A stretch of 64,000 nt of DNA, from contig NZ_CP083952.1 of assembly GCF_006442545.2 (NCBI RefSeq), positions 5,557,501 to 5,621,500 on the forward strand. The letters are read 5' to 3'. Positions 8,247-18,760 of the stretch are shown one piece after another. Each line of letters opens with the position of its first letter. Position 1 is the first letter of the stretch. Source of the stretch: Mesorhizobium sp. B2-1-8 (GTDB taxonomy: Bacteria; Pseudomonadota; Alphaproteobacteria; Rhizobiales; Rhizobiaceae). The notes under the pieces are model-generated. The model did not search any database. It was given only the letters and a program-made list of their open reading frames with translations, and was not told where the DNA came from. A program made the translations under genes and the position numbers.

Positions 8247-10307
8247 ATGAAACGCCCCGTCAATCACGGCGCCATGGCCGTCTCGGGCTATACCGTTCCC
8301 TGGCATACAGCGGCCGGAACACCGGTCGCCCTTCATGTCTCGTCAGCGCGGCAGGTACGCGACGTGCACGTCGTGCGGCTCGACACGCCCGCGGCCGAGC
8401 CGATGGGCTGGCGCGTCGAGTCGACAGGAAATGCCGTGTCGCATCGGGACTTCGATCATGGATCCTTCCTGAAGATCGCGGCGACCGAACTGGCCAAGGC
8501 CACCGAGATCGAAGGCGTCGCCTTCGAAGTGTACTTGACCCGCAATGATGGCGCCCGCGTGCTGTTCGAGAGCGGAAACCTGCGCCTCGGCCTGCAGGAC
8601 GGGCGGCTGATGTCAGGCGACCGCGGCAAGCCGCTCGATAGCGGCGTGGCCTTGCCGGCAAACATCTGGCTCAAGCTCGAGATTTCGTCGAACGACGGCG
8701 CGACCGTGCTGCGGGTCGATTCGGACGATCTCCTGTCGCCGTTTCACCTGGATCATCGATTCGACCTGCCATGGCGCCCGCTGCCCGGTGACATGGTCTT
8801 CGGCACCAGCACGGCAAACGATGTCAGGTCGCTCAATGCGAAATTCTCTGCGATCTCCCTGCAAACCGCGGCTGGTCGTATCGCGTGGACGTTTCCGACC
8901 CTGCTGCCGAGCGGCCCGCTCGCCTCGACAGGCACCGATCGCGTCCTCTTCCTGGAAACGATCAACCAGCCCGCCTTCTGCATGACCTCGCGCCGCTGGG
9001 ACGGGTCGAGTTTCGACCCCCGCCTGGTGCCGTCGCACTACGACGCCGTGCATTGCCACGACGACGACATGGGCGCGTTGCAGTGGCCCGCGTCCTACCA
9101 GCTGCAAATCCCCGCCGAAGCGCCGGCCGGCGTCTATGCCTTCGAGGTCGGCCAGGACGAAGGGGCGGAGCGTATCGTCTTCTTCATCACTTCGTCGGTA
9201 CGCCGCACGCCACTGTTGTTCCTGGTGCCTACGGCCACCTACCTTGCCTACGCGGATGAATTCCTGCCGGCGCATCTCTACGAATGGATGTGCGAGGATC
9301 GCGGCCATCGCTTGGCGATCGACAACAACCTGAAGTCTCTCTACGACTACCACAGCGACCTCAGCGGCGTGTCGATCTGTTCCACCAGGAAGCCGAAGGC
9401 GACGCTGCGCGACGACTACAATTACCCGCTGTGCGGCTGTCCGCACAACCTACCGGTCGACCTGCACTTTCTGCGCTTCTGCCACAGCAACGGCATTGCC
9501 TTCGATCTCATCACAGACCGCGACCTGCATGAACGGGGCGTAGCCGGCCTGCGGGACTATCACGCGGTCATCACCGGCAGCCATCCCGAATACATGTCGG
9601 TCGAGATGGAACATGCCTTGCGCCAGTTCGCGGCGGCGGGCGGCAGCATCGCCTATCTCGGCGGCAATGGTTTTGCCGGCAAGGTGGCGTTCCAAGACGA
9701 TCTGATGGAACTGCGCCGCTCGCCGCTCGAGGCGGGCCGGACCTGGGACGGTCCCATCGCCGAACAGTCGCTGTCGATCACCAACCAGCCGGGAGGCTAC
9801 CTGCGCGCCAGCGGGCGCGGCGAGTTCTCGCTGACCGGCGTCGCCATCTCGCTGATGGGTTTCGAAGGCGCACGACCCTTCACGCGCACACCGGAAAGCC
9901 GCCACCCTTCCGCGGCATGGTTGTTCGACGGCGTCGCCAGCGAGACCTTTGGCGACGAGGGCATCGTGCTTGGTGGGGCTGCCGGCTACGAGGTCGATGC
10001 CACCGACCCGCATCTGGGCACATCCCCCGACACCATCGTCATTGCGCGCGCGACCGGTTTCCCGGACAGCTTCGTCCAAGACGCGACCCGTTGGTACGAG
10101 GGAGGTGACAGCGAGCGCGACGGGCGCCGCTGCGCGGAGATGACGCTGCGCCATCTGCCTTCGGACGGCCTGATCTTCTGCGCGAGTTCGGTCGCCTGGT
10201 GCGGCGCCTTGCCGGCGGGCGACGCCATGAACGACGTCGGCCGGATCACCAAGAACTTGCTGACGCGTCTGGCGGCGACAAAGAACCGGAAGGCCCCGGA
10301 TCGATAG
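8247..10307 (+). CDS. N,N-dimethylformamidase large (beta) subunit-like protein
   Basis: This protein of about 686 residues resembles the large subunit of N,N-dimethylformamidase, an iron-dependent amidohydrolase. The N-terminal half is beta-rich and includes a lectin/LamG-like region. The C-terminal half begins near LLFLVPTATYLAYAD and contains conserved LYDYHSD, NLPVDLHFL and GSHPEYMS segments. The family's known iron site uses two Tyr and one carboxylate; Tyr and Glu in these segments are candidates, but I could not align them. No gene for the small alpha subunit is adjacent, so the substrate may not be dimethylformamide. ATG 8247 was chosen, and ATG 8274 is an alternative. A GntR regulator and a glutamine-synthetase-like gene follow. 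Confidence 0.75.
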   Translation: MKRPVNHGAMAVSGYTVPWHTAAGTPVALHVSSARQVRDVHVVRLDTPAAEPMGWRVESTGNAVSHRDFDHGSFLKIAATELAKATEIEGVAFEVYLTRNDGARVLFESGNLRLGLQDGRLMSGDRGKPLDSGVALPANIWLKLEISSNDGATVLRVDSDDLLSPFHLDHRFDLPWRPLPGDMVFGTSTANDVRSLNAKFSAISLQTAAGRIAWTFPTLLPSGPLASTGTDRVLFLETINQPAFCMTSRRWDGSSFDPRLVPSHYDAVHCHDDDMGALQWPASYQLQIPAEAPAGVYAFEVGQDEGAERIVFFITSSVRRTPLLFLVPTATYLAYADEFLPAHLYEWMCEDRGHRLAIDNNLKSLYDYHSDLSGVSICSTRKPKATLRDDYNYPLCGCPHNLPVDLHFLRFCHSNGIAFDLITDRDLHERGVAGLRDYHAVITGSHPEYMSVEMEHALRQFAAAGGSIAYLGGNGFAGKVAFQDDLMELRRSPLEAGRTWDGPIAEQSLSITNQPGGYLRASGRGEFSLTGVAISLMGFEGARPFTRTPESRHPSAAWLFDGVASETFGDEGIVLGGAAGYEVDATDPHLGTSPDTIVIARATGFPDSFVQDATRWYEGGDSERDGRRCAEMTLRHLPSDGLIFCASSVAWCGALPAGDAMNDVGRITKNLLTRLAATKNRKAPDR

Positions 10308-10493
10308 CCCCGGAAAGGTGGCACCCGCGGCACCGCGCCGGTTCCAGCAGTTCGCTTGCCGCGCAACGATCGAAGCGTCTATCATGCCTGATCAATCGGC
10401 GGCTTGGGTGTTCCCGCCATACCCGGCTCAAGGTTTGTCCGCGGCCGATGTCGTCAGGTCATTTTCAGAACAGATAAAGTAGCGCCCTCGCCA

Positions 10494-11192
10494 ATGGCCG
10501 ACAGAACACATTTCGGTTTGACCGCCGTCGACACCGTGCCCTTGCACGAGAAGGTCTATCTGGAGCTCGTGCGAGCCCTAATGTCCGGCCAATTCCTGCC
10601 TGGCCAGAAGCTGACCTCGCGCAAACTCGCCAAGGAACTCGGCACCAGCGACATGCCGGTGCGCAGTGCCTTCATGCGGCTGCAGGCATTGCGGGCGCTG
10701 AGCCCGATGCCGAACGGCAGTGTCGAGGTGCCGGTGATCTCGGCCGAGCGGTTTTCGCAACTGACCGCCGTGCGCACGCTGCTCGAAGGCCCGGCGACCG
10801 AGCTTGCAACGAAACTGATCAACGGCAACAATCTGCGGGCGATCCGACGCCATTGCACCGAATTGACCCTGGCGGCCCGCAAGGGCGATATCAGCGACTA
10901 TCTCAGGAAGAACCACGACTTCAAATTCTCGATCTATCGCCATTGCGGCAATGAGCAGATGATCTTCCTGATCGAAACGGTGTGGATGCAGGTCGGCCCG
11001 TTTCTCAGAAATCTCGCCACGGGGTTCGAGGACGACCTCTCCTCCATTCTGGACATCGACTATCACGAGGAAGTCGTCGCGGCGATCGAGGCACAAGACG
11101 GCGCGCGGGCGCGGGCGGCCATCGTTCGCGACATCGACGAGGGCGCGGCCCACATCCTGCGGCAGGGCAAGTTCCCGGAAGCGAGGAGCTAG
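10494..11192 (+). CDS. GntR-family transcriptional regulator (FCD domain)
   Basis: This 232-residue regulator has an N-terminal winged helix (about residues 18-80, KLTSRKLAKELGTS then PVRSAFMRLQ) and a helical FCD ligand-binding domain of the FadR type (about 95-225). The FCD histidine/acid metal-site pattern is visible around NHDFKFSIYRH. Such regulators bind small organic acids or amino-acid-like ligands and usually control adjacent genes. It lies between the formamidase-like gene and the glutamine-synthetase-like gene in the same direction, so those two are its probable targets. ATG 10494 starts the homologous part; the upstream extension of the frame is not protein-like. Confidence 0.88.
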   Translation: MADRTHFGLTAVDTVPLHEKVYLELVRALMSGQFLPGQKLTSRKLAKELGTSDMPVRSAFMRLQALRALSPMPNGSVEVPVISAERFSQLTAVRTLLEGPATELATKLINGNNLRAIRRHCTELTLAARKGDISDYLRKNHDFKFSIYRHCGNEQMIFLIETVWMQVGPFLRNLATGFEDDLSSILDIDYHEEVVAAIEAQDGARARAAIVRDIDEGAAHILRQGKFPEARS

Positions 11193-11440
11193 ACCGGTGT
11201 CTCCTGGACACGTCACCAGATGCCCCTTGGCTTTCCCTTGCCTTGTCGCTATGTTGCGATCGCAAATCGCGCAATTGGTTCCTGAAATGCCTCCCGACAT
11301 CCCAGCTAATGATTTGAAAAAATGAAGGAAACTCTTTCGACTGACGTCGGAGATACCTTCATGAACTCATCAGCTGTCTTGTCGTGAAATAGGGTGGCCG
11401 CCTCAGGCGCGGCACCGCAGGGAACCAGAGGTAACGGAAA

Positions 11441-12796
11441 TTGAGCGATGCAATTGCGGACGTTTTGAATTGGCTTGAAACCCGAAGCGACATCCAGAGC
11501 CTGAGGGCCGCGGTGTGCGACCTCAACGGCATCATGCGGGGAAAGCGCATCCCGGTCGAGCAAGCGCGCAAGGCGCTGGAAGGCAAGTTGCGCATGCCCT
11601 ATTCGCTGATCGGGCTCGATGTCTGGGGTGAGGACATCGAAGGCAACAGCCTGGTCTTCTCGACCGGCGATGCCGATGGCCTTTGCCAATGGACGGGACG
11701 CGGCATTCTGCCGGTGGAATGGACGGCGCATCCGACGGCGCTCGTCCCGCTCTGGCTCGCCGACGAGAGCGGCGCGCCCTATCTCGGCGATCCCCGGCGG
11801 GCGCTGGCCCGCATCCTCGATCGCTACCAGGCGCTCGGCCTCGCTCCGGTCGCGGCGACCGAACTCGAATTCTACCTGGTTGATCCGCAATCGCAGCGGC
11901 CGGTCGGACCGGTCTCGCCAGTCACCGGGCGGCGTCTCGATTCCGACGCGGCGCTGTCGATCGACGAGATCGACGATTTCGAAGCCTTCATCCACGACAT
12001 CTACGAAGCCTGCCGCGCGCAAGGCATTCCCGTCGACACGGCGATCGCCGAAAACGGCGTCGGCCAGTTCGAGATCAACCTGAACCATGTCGCCGACGCT
12101 TTGCGAGCGGCCGACGATGCGGTGTTGTTCAAGCGCACGGTGAAGGGCATTGCCCGCAAGCACGGCTTTGCCGCCTGCTTCATGGCCAAGCCCTATGGCG
12201 ACCGCGCCGGCAACGGGTTTCACGTCCATTTCAGCCTGGTCGACGACGAAGGGCGCAACGTATTCGACGATGGCACGGACCAGGGCTCGGACACCATGCG
12301 CCACGCGGTCGGCGGGCTGCTGGCTGCGATGGCCGAGAGCACGCTGGTGTTCGCGCCGCATTTCAATTCCTACCGCAGGCTGCGCCCGCGATCCTACGCA
12401 CCGACCGCGGTCGCCTGGGGTTACGAGAACCGGATGGTCGCAATCCGCATTCCCGGCGGCCCGACCGGGGCGCGCCGCATCGAGCATCGCGTCTCGGGCG
12501 CGGACGCCAACCCCTATCTCGTGCTTGCCGCCATACTGGGCGCAGCACTGATCGGCATCGAGAAGCAGATGTCGCCGGGCGACCCGGCCGGCAATGACGG
12601 CCAAGGCGTTGTGCCTGCCAAGTTGCCGCCGGACTGGGCGTCGGCGATCGCGACCTTCGAAGGCGGGACGCATGTGGCGGAGATCTTCCCGGCGATCCTG
12701 CGCGACTCCTTCGTCGCCTGCAAACGCCAGGAATTGAACACGTTCGCCCTCAACGTCAGCGATTTCGAGATCGAGACCTATCTCGAAAGCGTCTGA
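11441..12796 (+). CDS. Glutamine synthetase family protein (gamma-glutamyl-amine ligase type)
   Basis: This 451-residue enzyme of the glutamine synthetase superfamily is closer to the gamma-glutamylpolyamine synthetase (PuuA/GlnT-like) branch than to GlnA. It shows the beta-grasp start (CDLNGIMRGKRIP, about 25-37), the metal-binding ATELEFYLVD (about 139), NGVGQFEINLNH, the HVHFSL ATP-site stretch, and the distal YENRMVAIRIPG and RRIEHRVSGADANPYL motifs. Such enzymes join glutamate to an amine using ATP, the first step in polyamine or alkylamine breakdown. The start is TTG at 11441 with AGAGGT upstream. Together with the formamidase-like gene it suggests use of an amide or amine as nitrogen source (inference). 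Confidence 0.85.
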   Translation: MSDAIADVLNWLETRSDIQSLRAAVCDLNGIMRGKRIPVEQARKALEGKLRMPYSLIGLDVWGEDIEGNSLVFSTGDADGLCQWTGRGILPVEWTAHPTALVPLWLADESGAPYLGDPRRALARILDRYQALGLAPVAATELEFYLVDPQSQRPVGPVSPVTGRRLDSDAALSIDEIDDFEAFIHDIYEACRAQGIPVDTAIAENGVGQFEINLNHVADALRAADDAVLFKRTVKGIARKHGFAACFMAKPYGDRAGNGFHVHFSLVDDEGRNVFDDGTDQGSDTMRHAVGGLLAAMAESTLVFAPHFNSYRRLRPRSYAPTAVAWGYENRMVAIRIPGGPTGARRIEHRVSGADANPYLVLAAILGAALIGIEKQMSPGDPAGNDGQGVVPAKLPPDWASAIATFEGGTHVAEIFPAILRDSFVACKRQELNTFALNVSDFEIETYLESV

Positions 12797-12801
12797 GGCC
12801 T

Positions 12802-13662
12802 TTACGACGACCGCTCGGCCTTCAGCACCGTGACCGCCGCCTCGCTGTTGTGGACATAGTCGTTGGCGTCCGGCTGTTTCTGCACCAGCATTATGAACAG
12901 AAGATCGGTCAGCGTCAGCTGCGCGTCGCGCGCGGTGATGGAGGAGGAGCGCGCGCGTTCCTCGTCGGCGATGGTGTAGAGGCGGATGTCGGCGACGCGG
13001 CTCAGCGGATTGTCGTGCAGGCCGGTGACGGCGATCACCGACGTGCCGCGCTTGGCTGCAAGCTCGGCGATGCGCAAGGTTTCGATGCTGGCGCCGGAAT
13101 AGGAGAGCGCGAACAGCACATCGCCAGGCCCGAGCGTCGAGGCGTTGGCCATCTGGATGTGGCTGTCGCTGTCATGCAGCACATTGCGGCCGAGCTTCAT
13201 CAGCTTGTAGGAGAAATCGCGCGCCACCAGCGAAGAGGCGCCGACGCCGACCAGATGGATGCGCCGCGCGCCATCCAGCAGCTCAAGCGTCCTGGAGATG
13301 ATGCGCTCGCTGTTGGCGGCGACGGTCCGCTGCATCGACAGCAGCTTGCTGCCGATCAGCTTCTTCAGGATGACCGGAAAGCCATCGCCGACCTCGATCG
13401 AGCCGTGGATGACACCGGCCGGCACCTGCCAATCCTGCGCCTTGGCCTCGCTGACAGCGAGCTTGAGTTCCTGATAGCTGGCATAGCCGAGTTTCTGGCT
13501 GAACTTGACGACGCTCGACTGGCTGCGGCCGATCTCGGCCGCGAGTGCGGCCGTCGACAGCCGCAGCATCTGGTCGGGATTGTCGACGATATAACGGCCG
13601 ATCTCGCGATCGCTGGGCGCCATGCCGTCGAGCTTGGCATTGATCCTGCTTAAGACGGACAC
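12802..13662 (-). CDS. MurR/RpiR-family regulator with SIS domain
   Basis: This 286-residue regulator has an N-terminal RpiR-type helix-turn-helix (about residues 15-70, STAALAAEIGRSQSSVVKFSQKLG) and a C-terminal SIS domain (about 125-260, HLVGVGASSLVARDFSYKL) that binds phosphosugars. In the MurR group the ligand is MurNAc-6-phosphate and the target is murQ. Here the gene is divergent from the murA paralog, and murQ lies downstream, which supports the same role. The start is GTG 13662 with GAGGGA upstream. A palindrome 33 bp upstream of the start recurs in front of murQ, so it is the likely operator. Its stop lies 5 bp from the convergent glutamine-synthetase-like gene. Confidence 0.9.
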   Translation of the reverse strand: MSVLSRINAKLDGMAPSDREIGRYIVDNPDQMLRLSTAALAAEIGRSQSSVVKFSQKLGYASYQELKLAVSEAKAQDWQVPAGVIHGSIEVGDGFPVILKKLIGSKLLSMQRTVAANSERIISRTLELLDGARRIHLVGVGASSLVARDFSYKLMKLGRNVLHDSDSHIQMANASTLGPGDVLFALSYSGASIETLRIAELAAKRGTSVIAVTGLHDNPLSRVADIRLYTIADEERARSSSITARDAQLTLTDLLFIMLVQKQPDANDYVHNSEAAVTVLKAERSS

Positions 13663-13694
13663 GGAATCCCTCGCTGTTCAGACTTGCCAGACGA

Positions 13695-13709
13695 GGAATA
13701 AATTATTCC
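13695..13709. promoter_or_regulatory. Putative MurR/RpiR operator 1
   Basis: GGAATA-AAT-TATTCC is a perfect 6-3-6 inverted repeat between the divergent regulator and murA genes. A TTGACA -35 element for the murA direction starts 8 bp after it, at 13718. The same palindrome with the same relation to a TTGAC element occurs at 15981-15995. Confidence 0.75.
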
Positions 13710-13833
13710 AATTTCGATTGACAGCCAAGAACGCAGAATTAATTCTCAAACCTGACCCGGGTCACCGCTCGGGATTTGGAGCAGCTTTCCCAGGCAGGTT
13801 GCCGGTGTGAGCCTCATCGTCAAGGTATCAGCC

Positions 13834-15086
<1,253 letters not shown>

Positions 15087-15090
<4 letters not shown>

Positions 15091-15968
15091 ATACCGACGC
15101 GGATTATTTTCTCGGCGTCGATGGCGGCGGCACCGGTTGCCGCGCCCGCCTCGAGGACGCGCAAGGCGCGGTGCTGGGACAAGGCCTATCGGGCCCGGCG
15201 ACGACGCGGCTCGGCATCGAGGCAGCCTGGGCCTCCATTGCGAAAGCCTTCGGCGCGGCGATCGAGGAAGCAGGTTTCGCGCCGGCCGAGACCGCCCGGA
15301 TCCATGCCGGAATCGGTCTTGCCGGCATCGGCCGCAAAGGCGCGCTGGAGGCGTTACGGGCAATAGCGCACCCCTTTGCCAGCATCGACTTCGTCAGCGA
15401 CGGCGTCGGCGCCTGCCTCGGCGCCCATTCGGGTCAGGACGGCGCCATCGTCATTGCCGGGACCGGCTCGATCGGCCTTGGCTTTGTCGAGGGCCGCGAC
15501 CTGCGCGCCGGCGGCTATGGATTTCCGATCTCCGACGAGGGCAGCGGCGCCGACCTTGGACTGAAAGCCGTGCAGCTGGCGCTGCGCGCCCATGACGGCC
15601 GGCACGAACGGACGGCGCTGCTGGCGGAGGTCATGCAGCGCTTCGCGGGCGACCCCATGGAGGCCGTTGCCTGGATGGACCGCGCCAGCGCCACGGACTA
15701 TGCCGCGCTTGCACCCATGGTGATGCGCCATGCCGACCAGGGCGACCCCGTCGGACGCCGCATCGTGCAAATCGCGGCAGAGCAGATCGACACGCTGGTT
15801 CGGGTGCTGTTCGAAAAAGGCGCGCCGCGCGTGACCTTGCTGGGCGGTCTCGCCAGCCCGCTCGAGCCCTGGCTTTCCCCCGATGTCCGGCGTCGCCTGA
15901 AGCCGGCCGACGGCGATGCCGTGGCCGGAGCGATCATTCTTGCGAAGAGGTCGGTCTACAAGGGATAG
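15087..15968 (+). CDS. BadF/BadG/BcrA-type N-acetyl-amino-sugar kinase (NagK/MurK-like)
   Basis: This 293-residue actin-fold kinase opens with the phosphate-binding LGVDGGGTGCRA (about residues 8-19) and carries the second phosphate motif IVIAGTGSIGLGF (about 115-127), GGYGFPISDEGSGADLG, and an adenosine motif VTLLGGLASPL near residue 250. Relatives phosphorylate N-acetylglucosamine, and the clostridial MurK phosphorylates both GlcNAc and MurNAc. Between murA and murQ the likely product is GlcNAc-6-phosphate or MurNAc-6-phosphate, the latter being the MurQ substrate. The start overlaps the murA stop (ATGA), showing translational coupling. The exact substrate is inferred from context. Confidence 0.85.
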
Positions 15969-15980
15969 CTGGTAAGAGTA

Positions 15981-15995
15981 GGAATAAAATATTCC
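15981..15995. promoter_or_regulatory. Putative MurR/RpiR operator 2
   Basis: GGAATA-AAA-TATTCC is a perfect 6-3-6 inverted repeat upstream of murQ. A TTGACG -35-like element starts 9 bp after it, at 16005. It matches operator 1 in both half-sites and nearly in spacing to the promoter, which supports a shared repressor. Confidence 0.75.
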
Positions 15996-16138
15996 AAATC
16001 TCTGTTGACGATGCGAATATCAAATTCTAAAAAGTTAACAAAGAAAAACTGCGGTGACGGACCCAAGGTCCGTCTGCACTGGTTGCCCGTCGAGCCATGC
16101 CGGGCGCGCCGTGCAGTATGATTTTTGAGAGCACTGGG

Positions 16139-17062
16139 ATGACCGAGCAAGGGTTGATGTCCGAACTGGACCGGCTGGTTTCCGAGGGCCGGAACCCAAG
16201 GACCGTCGACATCGACCTGCTGCCGACCATCGACGTGCTGCGCAGGATCAATGACGAGGACAGGCTTGTCCCGGCGGCCGTCGAAAAGGTCCTGCCGCAA
16301 ATCGCCGCCGCGGTGGACCAGATCGTGCTCGCCTTCCAGAAAGGCGCGCGGCTCGTCTATATCGGCGCCGGCACCAGCGGCCGGCTTGGCGTGCTCGACG
16401 CTTCGGAATGTCCGCCCACCTTCGGTGTGCCCGAAGGCATGGTGGTCGGCCTGATCGCCGGCGGATTAGACGCGCTGGTGCGCTCGCTCGAAGGCGCCGA
16501 GGATGACCCGAAGATGGGCGCCAAGGCCTTGCAGGAGATCACGCTCACCGCTGACGACGTCGTGGTAGGTATCGCGGTCAGCGGGCGTACGCCCTATGTG
16601 ATCGGCGGGCTGACCTATGCCAGGCAGATCGGCGCGACGACCGTCGCGCTGTCCTGCAATCCGGCATCGACCATTGCAGGCATCGCCGACATCGCCATCT
16701 CGCCCGTCGTCGGCCCCGAAGTGCTCACCGGCTCGACGCGGCTGAAATCGGGAACCGCGCAGAAGCTGGTGCTCAACATGCTGACCACGGCTTCGATGAT
16801 CCGCATCGGCAAGAGCTACCAGAATCTGATGGTCGACCTGAACCCGTCGAACCGGAAGCTGGTCGCCCGCGCGGTCAGGATCGTCATGCAGACGACCGGC
16901 TGCACCGCGCCGCAGGCGCGACAGGCGCTCGAGCGGACCGGCAATGACGTCAAGCTGGCGATCCTGGTGACCATCACCGGCCTCGATGTCGAGGCGGCGC
17001 GGGCCGCGCTGGTCAAAGCCGGAGGGTTCCTGCGAAAGGCCATCAGCGACGAAGCGGCCTGA
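16139..17062 (+). CDS. murQ: N-acetylmuramic acid 6-phosphate etherase
   Basis: This 307-residue cytoplasmic SIS-domain lyase cleaves the lactyl ether of MurNAc-6-phosphate to GlcNAc-6-phosphate and lactate. The diagnostic stretch [21 protein letters not shown] lies at about residues 76-96 and includes the catalytic Glu near 90. SRTPYV-like [16 protein letters not shown] and [12 protein letters not shown] follow in the usual order. The length fits the family (about 300). ATG 16139 was chosen because GAGAGCACTGGG precedes it; ATGs at 16118 and 16157 are alternatives. Its own promoter carries the palindrome shared with the regulator/murA intergenic region. The importer genes downstream probably belong to the same transcription unit. 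Confidence 0.95.
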   Translation: MTEQGLMSELDRLVSEGRNPRTVDIDLLPTIDVLRRINDEDRLVPAAVEKVLPQIAAAVDQIVLAFQKGARLVYIGAGTSGRLGVLDASECPPTFGVPEGMVVGLIAGGLDALVRSLEGAEDDPKMGAKALQEITLTADDVVVGIAVSGRTPYVIGGLTYARQIGATTVALSCNPASTIAGIADIAISPVVGPEVLTGSTRLKSGTAQKLVLNMLTTASMIRIGKSYQNLMVDLNPSNRKLVARAVRIVMQTTGCTAPQARQALERTGNDVKLAILVTITGLDVEAARAALVKAGGFLRKAISDEAA

Positions 17063-17208
17063 AGCAGATGGGACATGACGGCTGAAGCCGCTTTAGACAA
17101 GACGGGGTGAAGCCGCATAGACTGGGCCGATACTCCAAAGCACGTGTACCTTGGAAGCGGTCGACAGAAACTGCAAGGCATCAAGTCAAGTCATAATGGG
17201 AGACGAAA

Positions 17209-18723
17209 ATGGTAAGGCACCTCACAAGAACACTGCTGTCGGGCATCACCCTTGCCGCTATGCTCGGCATCGCCTCGGTTTCGGCGCAGGCGGCGACATT
17301 GCACATGGCCTGGTCGCAAGACGCCACCGGGCTTGATCCGCACAAGCAGACGGCATTTTCCTCGCTGCGGCTTTTGGAGCTCATCTACGAGCCCCTGGTG
17401 CGGCTCGACGCCAGCCTGCAGATCATCCCTGCCGTCGCCACCTCCTGGGAGTTTTCGAAAGACGGCAAGGAGCTGACCTTCAAGCTCGATCCCAAGGCGA
17501 AATTCCAGGACGGCACGGCGGTGACCTCCGCCGACGTCAAGGTGTCGTTCGAGCGCATCCTCGACGAGAAGACGGGTGCCGCCGCCCGCGCCAATTTTCT
17601 GTCGATCGCCAGCATCGACACGCCGGATGCAGGCACCGTCGTATTCCACCTCTCGCAGCCCGACGCGCCGATCCTGACGGCGATGAGCGACGTCAACGCG
17701 GCCATCGTTCCGGCGGCTGAAATCAAGGCAGGCTCGATCGGCACCAAAGCGGTCGGTTCCGGCCCGTTCAAGCTCGACAAGTGGGACCCCAACGCCAAGG
17801 AGGTCTTGAGCGCCAACAAGGACTGGGCCGGCGGCGCGACCGGCGTCGATGGCATCGAGATCAGCGTGCTGCCGGACGAGGCGGCGATCCTCGCGGCCAT
17901 GCGCACCAAACAGATCGATTTCGCCCTGCTCAACGACCCGCTGGTCGCCACGCTCGTGCCGAAGGAAGCCACCCTGCAGCTCAACCGCGTGCCCGTGCTT
18001 GCCTACAACGTGCTGCAGCTCAACCCGTCGCGCAAGCCGATGACCGAGCTCAAGGTGCGCCAGGCGATCTCCTGCGCCATCGACCGGCAGGAGGTGCTGG
18101 ACACTGCTGCGCTGGGCGAAGGCAAGGTCACCGGGCCACTGACCATCCCGGCGTTCGCCACCGATCCGAGCCAGTTGTTCTGCTACAAGCGCGATGTTGA
18201 AAAGGCCAAGAAGCTGATGGCCGAGGCCGGTTTTGCCGACGGCTTTTCGGCGACCGTGATCGGCGCCACCGGCGAGCCGCCGACGGCGGCGGCGGAAGCC
18301 CAGGTCATCCAGTCGCAACTCGCCGAAATCGGCGTCAAGCTCGACATCAAGATGATGGAGCTCAACGTCTATGTCGACGCCTGGCTGAAAGGCGATTTCG
18401 ACATGGCGATCGCGCTCAACGGCGGTCGTGCCGACCCCTATACGATGTACAACCGCTACTGGACCAAGGCCGGCAATCTGCAGAAGGTGGCGAACTACAT
18501 CGACGACACGCTGGACAGCCTGATGCAGCAGGGCCGCGCCGAGACCGACCCGGCCAAACGCAAGGCGATCTTCGCCGCGTTCGAGAAGCATCTCGCCGAG
18601 ATGTCGCCGTGGATCTGGCTCTACACCTCCTACAGCTACACGGCCCAGCAGAAAAACATCGCCGGCTTCGTGCCGACGCCGACCGGCACGCTGTTCAGCC
18701 TGAGCAAAGTGACGATCCAATAG
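17209..18723 (+). CDS. Oligopeptide/muropeptide-type ABC transporter substrate-binding protein (family 5)
   Basis: This 504-residue periplasmic binding protein has a Sec signal peptide (about residues 1-28, ending SAQAA). The family 5 opening follows (LDPHKQTAFSSLRLLELIYEPL), with the conserved GSGPFKLDKWDP near residue 183 and VRQAISCAIDRQEVL near 280. Family members bind di- and oligopeptides, nickel, opines or murein peptides. Because it lies between murQ and anmK, murein fragments such as anhydroMurNAc-containing molecules are the best guess. GGGAGA lies upstream of the ATG. It begins a block of four importer genes with tight spacing. Confidence 0.9.
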   Translation: MVRHLTRTLLSGITLAAMLGIASVSAQAATLHMAWSQDATGLDPHKQTAFSSLRLLELIYEPLVRLDASLQIIPAVATSWEFSKDGKELTFKLDPKAKFQDGTAVTSADVKVSFERILDEKTGAAARANFLSIASIDTPDAGTVVFHLSQPDAPILTAMSDVNAAIVPAAEIKAGSIGTKAVGSGPFKLDKWDPNAKEVLSANKDWAGGATGVDGIEISVLPDEAAILAAMRTKQIDFALLNDPLVATLVPKEATLQLNRVPVLAYNVLQLNPSRKPMTELKVRQAISCAIDRQEVLDTAALGEGKVTGPLTIPAFATDPSQLFCYKRDVEKAKKLMAEAGFADGFSATVIGATGEPPTAAAEAQVIQSQLAEIGVKLDIKMMELNVYVDAWLKGDFDMAIALNGGRADPYTMYNRYWTKAGNLQKVANYIDDTLDSLMQQGRAETDPAKRKAIFAAFEKHLAEMSPWIWLYTSYSYTAQQKNIAGFVPTPTGTLFSLSKVTIQ

Positions 18724-18760
18724 CGCCGGATTCGGCAACGGGACGAGAGGTCTTCCTGGC

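Noticed and set aside
11306..12673. A 455-codon minus-strand frame antisense to the glutamine-synthetase-like gene
   Set aside because: Its residue composition is that of a GC-rich shadow and it lacks any domain. The plus-strand frame has full family motifs.
17080..17140. GGCTGAAGCC-type small hairpins between murQ and the binding-protein gene as a terminator
   Set aside because: Stems are only 4-5 bp and there is no T-run. The short spacing and direction favour read-through into the importer genes.
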